NCBI GenBank assembly: GCA_964352375.1
Contig: CAYGSA010000030.1
Coordinates: 1 to 17,183 of the forward strand
Source of the DNA: UBA1672 sp964352375
GTDB taxonomy: Bacteria; Pseudomonadota; Alphaproteobacteria; Micavibrionales; Micavibrionaceae
Length of the DNA stretch: 17,183 bases
Direction: 5' to 3'
Made by a program: the position numbers and the translations under genes. Numbering within the stretch: the first letter of the stretch is position 1; every line of letters begins with the position of its first letter. This document shows positions 12,711-17,183 of the stretch, piece after piece. The notes beneath the pieces were generated by a model. That model did not search any database and had not been told where the DNA came from. It worked only from the letters and a program-made list of their open reading frames with translations.

Positions 12711-13292
12711 ATGCTAACTATTGGTGACTCAATACAAGAATTTGAAATTACGGGCGTTAAGCCTGGTTTTAACACCCATGAAGAAAACGGCGAGAGCGCG
12801 TTTGAAACTATTACAGAGCAAAGCTTTGAAGGGAAGTGGAAGGTTTTTTACTTCTATCCAAAAGACTTCACATTTATTTGCCCTACAGAAATTGTTGAGT
12901 TTGCAAAACTGAACGAGGAATTTGCAGATCGTGACACAATTGTTCTTGGTGGATCGACTGATAATGAATTCTCTAAACTTGCGTGGCGCCGCGAGCACCC
13001 AGAACTTAGCAAGCTTAACCAGTGGTCTTTTGCAGATACAAATGGTTCTTTGATCGATCAGCTTGGTGTGCGTGATCAATCTGCAGGTGTTGCTTATCGT
13101 GCGACGTTCATTGTTGACCCTCACAATGTTATTCAGCATGTTGCTGTTAACGGTTTGAATGTTGGACGCAATCCAAAAGAAACATTGCGCATTCTTGATG
13201 CGTTGCAATCAGACGAGCTTTGCCCGTGTAACCGACCATTAGGCGGTGATACAATTAATGTATCCGCAGAAGCTGTTAAAATCGCGGCGTAG
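12711..13292 (+). CDS. ahpC: Peroxiredoxin AhpC (AhpD-dependent, three-cysteine type)
   Basis: A 193-residue peroxiredoxin. The peroxidatic cysteine is Cys57 in KDFTFICPTEIVEF. Near the C-terminus DALQSDELCPCN carries Cys171 and Cys173, the paired resolving cysteines typical of mycobacterial-type AhpC that is reduced by AhpD and not by AhpF. It reduces H2O2, organic peroxides and peroxynitrite in the cytoplasm. The ATG at 12711 is preferred: GGAG at 12701-12704 is then 6 bases upstream and the N-terminus reads MLTIGD as in the family. The tandem ATG at 12708 is the alternative. Its place beside oxyR and two genes before ahpD supports a single peroxide-defence cluster. Confidence 0.95.
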   Translation: MLTIGDSIQEFEITGVKPGFNTHEENGESAFETITEQSFEGKWKVFYFYPKDFTFICPTEIVEFAKLNEEFADRDTIVLGGSTDNEFSKLAWRREHPELSKLNQWSFADTNGSLIDQLGVRDQSAGVAYRATFIVDPHNVIQHVAVNGLNVGRNPKETLRILDALQSDELCPCNRPLGGDTINVSAEAVKIAA

Positions 13293-13374
13293 ACCTTGAT
13301 TTAAGTTATTTTTTTGGCATGCGTTTTCAAGATGGAATCGCCTGTCATATCTTTTCAATAGAAAGACTTTTACC

Positions 13375-13977
13375 ATGATTGTTTCCGAAGCCGTAAAAAC
13401 TCGCAGAGCCGTTAAACATTTTGATGCTGATTACAAAATCAGCGATCATGATTTTAAAGGTTTGATGGAGCTTGCGTTGCAATCCCCGACATCATTTAAT
13501 ATTCAGAATTGGCGTTTTGTTCGGGTTCTGGATTTGAGCAAACGTGAGAAGATTAGAGCGGCGGCTTGGGATCAGGCGCAGGTTACAGACGCATCAGAGC
13601 TATTGATCTTGTGTGCAGATATGAAAGCATGGTCTGACACCCCAGAGCGATACTGGCGTAACACTCCGCCTGATGTTACCGCGTTGATGGTTTCAATGAT
13701 TGGCCCTTTTTATGAGGGGCGTGAGTGGTTGCAACGTGATGAGGCGATGCGTTCGGTTGGGATTGCTGCGCAGACTCTGATGCTCAGCGCTCGTGAGATG
13801 GGATTGGACTCTTGCCCTATGATTGGGTTTGATCAAGACGCCGTTGCGGAGATTATTGCCCTGCCAGAGAATCATGTGATTGGCATGATGCTTGTTATCG
13901 GTAAACGTCTTGAAGAGCCTAAGCCGCGTGGTGGTTCTATTGCATATGATGAGGCGGTTATTGAGAATAATTTTTAA
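13375..13977 (+). CDS. Nitroreductase-family FMN oxidoreductase
   Basis: A 200-residue protein of the nitroreductase fold. KTRRAVKHFD at 8-17 is the N-terminal FMN-phosphate-binding arginine motif, and LQSPTSFNIQNWRFVRV (35-51) is the second FMN region. A central SVGIAAQTLMLSAREMGLDS and the C-terminal VIGKRLEEPKPRGG are usual for the family. Such enzymes use NAD(P)H to reduce nitro-compounds, quinones or flavin, normally as cytoplasmic homodimers. The physiological substrate cannot be read. It lies between ahpC (82-base gap) and ahpD (25-base gap), suggesting a role in oxidative-stress defence, perhaps in electron supply, but that is inference. Confidence 0.9.
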   Translation: MIVSEAVKTRRAVKHFDADYKISDHDFKGLMELALQSPTSFNIQNWRFVRVLDLSKREKIRAAAWDQAQVTDASELLILCADMKAWSDTPERYWRNTPPDVTALMVSMIGPFYEGREWLQRDEAMRSVGIAAQTLMLSAREMGLDSCPMIGFDQDAVAEIIALPENHVIGMMLVIGKRLEEPKPRGGSIAYDEAVIENNF

Positions 13978-14002
13978 CTTTTATGATTTTAAGGAGAAAC
14001 AC

Positions 14003-14557
14003 ATGTCTATTAATGAACTGAAGAATAAAATTCCTGATTACGCGAAAGATATTAAGCTGAATTTGTCGTCTTTGGCGGCGGATGAAACGCTTGATACGCA
14101 AAAGCTTTGGGGAACGTTTTTGTCTTCTGCACTTGCGACGGGTAATGCTAATGTTATCGCAGCCGTTGAGGCCGAGGCGGTGCAAAACTTGAGTGCTGAG
14201 GCTGTTCAGGCGGCGAAGTCTGCGGCGGCGATTATGGCTATGAACAATGTTTATTATCGTTTTGTTCATTTGGCTGCGAACAAGGAATACGGCACAATGC
14301 CTGCAAAGTTACGGATGAATGTAATCGGGAACCCTGGCGTTGATAAGGCGGATTTTGAGCTTTGGTCGCTCGCGGTCTCAGCGATTAATGGGTGTGGAAT
14401 GTGTATTGATGCACATGAGGCGGCGCTTCGCAAGGAAGGTGTGTCATCATCAGAGATTCAGACTGCTGTGCGTATTGGTTCAACGGTTGCTGCTGTTGCG
14501 GCGGTGCTTTCTGGAGAGGTTGCTTTGTCTGATCGTGTGCTTGCTGAAGCTGCTTAA
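14003..14557 (+). CDS. ahpD: Alkylhydroperoxidase AhpD
   Basis: A 184-residue AhpD. The segment FELWSLAVSAINGCGMCIDAHE contains Glu119, Cys131, Cys134 and His138, matching the catalytic Glu118, CxxC (130/133) and His137 of the mycobacterial enzyme. AhpD reduces AhpC using electrons from lipoylated dihydrolipoamide acyltransferase and has weak peroxidase activity itself. The start at 14003 follows AAGGAG (13991-13996) at good spacing. A longer frame beginning at 13892 overlaps the nitroreductase gene and is unlikely. No lipoyl protein or dihydrolipoamide dehydrogenase gene is nearby, so the donor must be encoded elsewhere. Confidence 0.95.
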   Translation: MSINELKNKIPDYAKDIKLNLSSLAADETLDTQKLWGTFLSSALATGNANVIAAVEAEAVQNLSAEAVQAAKSAAAIMAMNNVYYRFVHLAANKEYGTMPAKLRMNVIGNPGVDKADFELWSLAVSAINGCGMCIDAHEAALRKEGVSSSEIQTAVRIGSTVAAVAAVLSGEVALSDRVLAEAA

Positions 14558-14589
14558 CCTATTAGATTTTTAAAGTATTAGAAGCCATC

Positions 14590-14973
14590 TTAATCTACGG
14601 ATGAGGTGGTTTTTTTCTTTGGCTGTTCCCAAATGGATGAGATGAGTTTTGTGCCGCCTTTTATTAGGTCAATGGCTATGGATGCGACAACGCGCAGTGC
14701 AATTAAGCCGAGATACACTAAAACGAATATGCTGATTTCGTATGGTATGGAGAGGCTGAAGTCTGTGCCGTCTAAGTCTCCTGAAAGTGTATAAGGCTCT
14801 GTGGTTGGGGGGATCTTGCTGATTATAAAGGGGAGTAGTTTGACCTCTTGTGGGTTTTCAATGATGTTATATGCGGTCATGGCAAAGAAATATGTTAGTG
14901 CCGTGCCTGCGCCTATTAGGGCTATTGCGATGGCTGTAAGGAGCATTTTTACGCTATGATTATCTGTGTTCAT
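14590..14973 (-). CDS. Two-TM membrane protein coupled to the MscS channel gene
   Basis: Family not recognised. This 127-residue protein has a hydrophobic helix near the N-terminus (LLTAIAIALIGAGTALTYFF, about 11-30), a polar loop of about 50 residues (SGDLDGTDFSLSIP), a second helix (IFVLVYLGLIALRVVASIAI, about 82-101), and a basic tail (KKKTTSS). Both ends should be cytoplasmic, with the loop in the periplasm. It begins with an ATGA overlap on the MscS stop codon, so the two are probably translated together, and it may be an accessory to the channel. It converges with ahpD with no obvious terminator. Confidence 0.65.
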   Translation of the reverse strand: MNTDNHSVKMLLTAIAIALIGAGTALTYFFAMTAYNIIENPQEVKLLPFIISKIPPTTEPYTLSGDLDGTDFSLSIPYEISIFVLVYLGLIALRVVASIAIDLIKGGTKLISSIWEQPKKKTTSSVD

Positions 14974-16274
14974 GTATCTTTTTTCTCATGCATATAGACT
15001 TCGCGGTGCGGATAGGGGATTTCGATGTTGTTTTCTTTAAACGCGTCCCATAGGGCGAGCATGGCTTCGCCGCGGATGTTGGTGACGCCTTTTTCCGCGT
15101 CTTTTATCCAGAATCTGAGTTTGAAATTAAGTGAGCTGTCGGCGAATTCGGTCAAGTGGCAGACTGGCGCGGGGGATGTGCAGATGCGCTCATGGGCATG
15201 TGTGACGCATTCTTCTGCAATGCGTTTGACGTCATGGGGGTTGGATTTGTAATGTACGCCGAATTCAACCTGAAGGCGGATGAGCGAGTTTCCGTGGCTC
15301 CAGTTGACGACGCGCTGGGTTATAAATTCTTCGTTTGGGATGAGGAAAGATTTGTTGTCACGCGTGACGATTTCAGTGTAGCGCGCGGCCATTTCGTTGA
15401 CCCAGCCGAAGGTGCCGTTTTCAAGCTCTATGACGTCGCCAGGTTTGATGGAACGGTCACTGAGGAGCAGGATGCCTGAGAAGAGGTTTGAGATTCCTTT
15501 TTGCAGACCAAAACCAATCCCTAAACCAATCGCACCACCGAAGACGGCGAAGAGGGACAGGTCTATTCCTGCGCTGGTGATGCCGATGAGCAGGGCGATG
15601 ACGATCAGTGCGACGCGTACGACTTTTGCGATGAGCACCTGAGATGAGCGTGTGAGGCCGCTGATTTTCAGGACGCGGCGCTCTGCGAAGGATGAGATGA
15701 AGGTGGCGAGGTAGAGTAATGCGAACAGGTAGAATCCACCTTTGATGACGGCGAGTGCGGAGAGGCGGAAGTCACCTATGGTGAAGCCCAGAGAGTCTAG
15801 TGTTTCTGTAGCATTGTCTAGTTGCCCGAAAATGCTGAGTGCGGCGACGATCCATATGGTGGTGGCGAAGGTGTTTCGTGCGGCGTTATTGTCAATGAAT
15901 TGCACCATGGCGCGGATGGCGATCCATGCGAAGGTTACCTTTATAATGGCATTCAGCAGTGATACGTTCATGCCGATAGGCTCTGCGCCCACGATTTTGG
16001 TGGTAATGAATAAAATGATGAGTGTGATGAGCGGAAACAGAAGTTTTCGCAAATTATGGACGATGCGTTTTATGCGTCCCGGCCAGTCGGCTTTCTCAAT
16101 GGCTTCGCGAAATGGGCTGCGGAGTATTTTATAGGTTGCGTATCCTGATATGAACGCCCCTACGATGATGATGAGCTGATATATTGTGTTCGGATCCGTC
16201 GCATAAGCAGTTAAGATTTCCAGCGTTTCGGTTGCAGTTTGCGTGAGATTAAAATTTTCTAAGTTTTCTAACAT
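14970..16274 (-). CDS. MscS-family mechanosensitive ion channel
   Basis: A 434-residue inner-membrane channel. Several hydrophobic segments (about 33-50, 79-97, 104-124, 138-150, 173-195, 211-235) precede the conserved pore and beta region: LFAVFGGAIGLGIGFGLQKG (241-260), NLFSGILLLSDRSIKPGDVI (263-282), then the Sm-fold pattern NGTFGWVNEMAARYTEIVTRD and IPNEEFITQRVVNWS. The C-terminal alpha/beta vestibule follows. It is longer than E. coli MscS (286 residues) because of added N-terminal helices, like YnaI/YbdG-class members. Family members open on membrane tension and release solutes after hypo-osmotic shock. It is divergent from the glyoxalase gene and coupled downstream to a two-TM protein. 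Confidence 0.92.
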   Translation of the reverse strand: MLENLENFNLTQTATETLEILTAYATDPNTIYQLIIIVGAFISGYATYKILRSPFREAIEKADWPGRIKRIVHNLRKLLFPLITLIILFITTKIVGAEPIGMNVSLLNAIIKVTFAWIAIRAMVQFIDNNAARNTFATTIWIVAALSIFGQLDNATETLDSLGFTIGDFRLSALAVIKGGFYLFALLYLATFISSFAERRVLKISGLTRSSQVLIAKVVRVALIVIALLIGITSAGIDLSLFAVFGGAIGLGIGFGLQKGISNLFSGILLLSDRSIKPGDVIELENGTFGWVNEMAARYTEIVTRDNKSFLIPNEEFITQRVVNWSHGNSLIRLQVEFGVHYKSNPHDVKRIAEECVTHAHERICTSPAPVCHLTEFADSSLNFKLRFWIKDAEKGVTNIRGEAMLALWDAFKENNIEIPYPHREVYMHEKKDT

Positions 16275-16348
16275 GACCTAGAGTTTAGTTGATTTTATTC
16301 TTTGCGCCAATAGGATGGTTACAGATTGGTAACTGGAAAGGGATAACT

Positions 16349-16810
16349 ATGGCGATGGACTATTTACATACGATGGTGCGGGTGCGGGATTTGGATGTCT
16401 CGCTTGATTTTTATTGCAATACGCTTGGGTTGGTTGAAATTAGCCGTAAGGATGTAGTATCGGGTCGTTTTACGCTGGTGTTTTTGGCGGCACCCGGCGA
16501 TGAGGAGGCTGCACGTACATGTAAAGCGCCTATGGTAGAATTGACGTATAATTGGCCAGCGGAAGATGGCTCAGTTGAGCACTATGATGAAGGGCGCAAT
16601 TTTGGGCATCTCGCTTTTCGCGTGGATGATATTTATGAGACATGTCAGATGTTGATGGATGCGGGAGTAACGATTAATCGTCCGCCGCGTGATGGGTATA
16701 TGGCATTTATTCGCTCTCCCGACCATATCTCGATTGAGCTTTTGCAGCGCGGTGATGCGCTCGCGGTGCAAGAGCCGTGGGCAAGTATGAAGAATACTGG
16801 GGTTTGGTGA
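16349..16810 (+). CDS. gloA: Lactoylglutathione lyase (glyoxalase I)
   Basis: A 153-residue protein of the vicinal-oxygen-chelate fold with two repeated halves. Expected metal ligands are all present: His7 (YLHTMVRV), Glu64 (MVELTYNW), His87 (NFGHLAFRV) and Glu130 (HISIELLQ), matching the His-Glu-His-Glu set of GloA. It isomerises the hemithioacetal of methylglyoxal and glutathione to S-lactoylglutathione in the cytoplasm, which uses the same thiol as the nearby glutathione S-transferase. The ATG at 16349 has a GGAAAGGGA ribosome binding site upstream. An earlier start at 16289 would give an unlikely leader. It ends 3 bases before the convergent TetR gene. Confidence 0.92.
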   Translation: MAMDYLHTMVRVRDLDVSLDFYCNTLGLVEISRKDVVSGRFTLVFLAAPGDEEAARTCKAPMVELTYNWPAEDGSVEHYDEGRNFGHLAFRVDDIYETCQMLMDAGVTINRPPRDGYMAFIRSPDHISIELLQRGDALAVQEPWASMKNTGVW

Positions 16811-16813
16811 TTT

Positions 16814-17183
16814 TTAGTTCGCGCTTTCAGGGTCGAGGATTTTGATCGACTCTTTTGGGTATGCTTCGCGGAATCTGTCATCCAAATTTTTGGGGTGCGC
16901 CATAAGGCGGAAGAAGATCGGGCCGCAGAGCATATCAATTGCGAGTGTTGCGGTGATATCGTCGCGGAATTCGCCTGTTTTTTGGCCTTCATCGATGCTG
17001 TAGCGGATGGCGTCCATTAGGGGTTCGAGGAGGTTGTCCTTGAAAATCTTGAGGGATATTTCGCTGGCTTGGGCCTCGCTGAAAAGCTGTGCGATTGTCT
17101 GGCCGTTATTGCCATCTACGAGGCGAATGAGTTTGTCGATCTGCATGACGATCGCTTCGCGGTGGCTCGATGCGGTTGGAAGG
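16814..17183 (-). CDS. TetR-family transcriptional regulator, C-terminal part, truncated by window edge
   Basis: The minus-strand frame is open from the right edge to a stop at 16814, encoding at least 122 residues. The visible part is helical: SEISLKIFKDNLLEPLMDAI, then RYSIDEGQKTGEFRDDITA, and LAIDMLCGPIFFRLMAHPK. This pattern (EGxxxGEFRDD, DMLxGPxFxRL) is typical of the TetR C-terminal ligand-binding domain of the TetR_C_11 kind. The DNA-binding domain lies beyond the window, so the internal methionine at 17146 is not the real start. Ligand and targets are unknown. Confidence 0.82.
   Translation of the reverse strand, partial: LPTASSHREAIVMQIDKLIRLVDGNNGQTIAQLFSEAQASEISLKIFKDNLLEPLMDAIRYSIDEGQKTGEFRDDITATLAIDMLCGPIFFRLMAHPKNLDDRFREAYPKESIKILDPESAN

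Noticed and set aside
12729..13208. 159-codon open frame antisense to ahpC
   Set aside because: Shadow of the strongly conserved peroxiredoxin on the other strand.
13309..13315. Seven-T run after ahpC
   Set aside because: No stable stem precedes it, so I do not call a terminator, although partial termination is possible.
13892..14002. Upstream extension of ahpD
   Set aside because: It overlaps the nitroreductase gene, has no ribosome binding site, and the ATG at 14003 has a strong AAGGAG and a normal AhpD N-terminus.

Overview
The window reads as chromosomal DNA from a Gram-negative bacterium, most likely an alphaproteobacterium of moderate GC. This rests on outer-membrane and lipoprotein genes, a split MnmD/MnmC pair, an AhpC/AhpD peroxide system beside OxyR, a Flp-type pilin and several alphaproteobacterial-looking families. 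The genus cannot be told from the sequence. About 20 genes are densely packed. No gap exceeds about 120 bases, and I see no tRNA, rRNA, insertion sequence, phage gene or CRISPR array.

Layout. (1) Positions 1-2933: the N-terminal half of an M3 peptidase (Dcp-like, minus strand, cut by the window edge) diverges from mnmD and mnmC, two overlapping genes for the last steps of tRNA wobble-uridine (mnm5) modification, followed by a 53-residue Flp pilin gene. (2) 2980-4369: an OprO/P-type porin directly behind a perfect palindromic Fur box. (3) 4397-5245, minus strand: a protein with TIKI/ChaN/EreA-like motifs. (4) 5301-9220, plus strand: a WecA-type phosphoglycosyl transferase, a lipoprotein ending in an AMIN-like domain, then a tight run of EF-hand protein, ECF sigma factor, one-TM small protein and CnrX-like periplasmic metal sensor.

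(5) 9297-14557: an oxidative-stress island. On the minus strand lie oxyR, trhO (tRNA U34 hydroxylase) and a glutathione S-transferase. Diverging on the plus strand are a small RTX-repeat protein, ahpC, a nitroreductase and ahpD. (6) 14590-17183: an MscS-family channel translationally coupled to a two-TM protein (minus), a glyoxalase I (plus), and the C-terminal part of a TetR regulator (minus, cut by the window edge).

The most interesting part is 7672-9220. Four consecutive genes, three junctions of which overlap by 8, 8 and 4 bases, pair a secreted EF-hand protein with what looks like a minimal ECF sigma/anti-sigma/periplasmic-sensor cascade of the CnrYXH kind. Other points of interest are the orphan RTX-like protein inside the OxyR-AhpCD island, the AMIN domain on a lipoprotein with no amidase domain, the Fur-box porin, and the placing of an oxygen-dependent tRNA hydroxylase behind oxyR.
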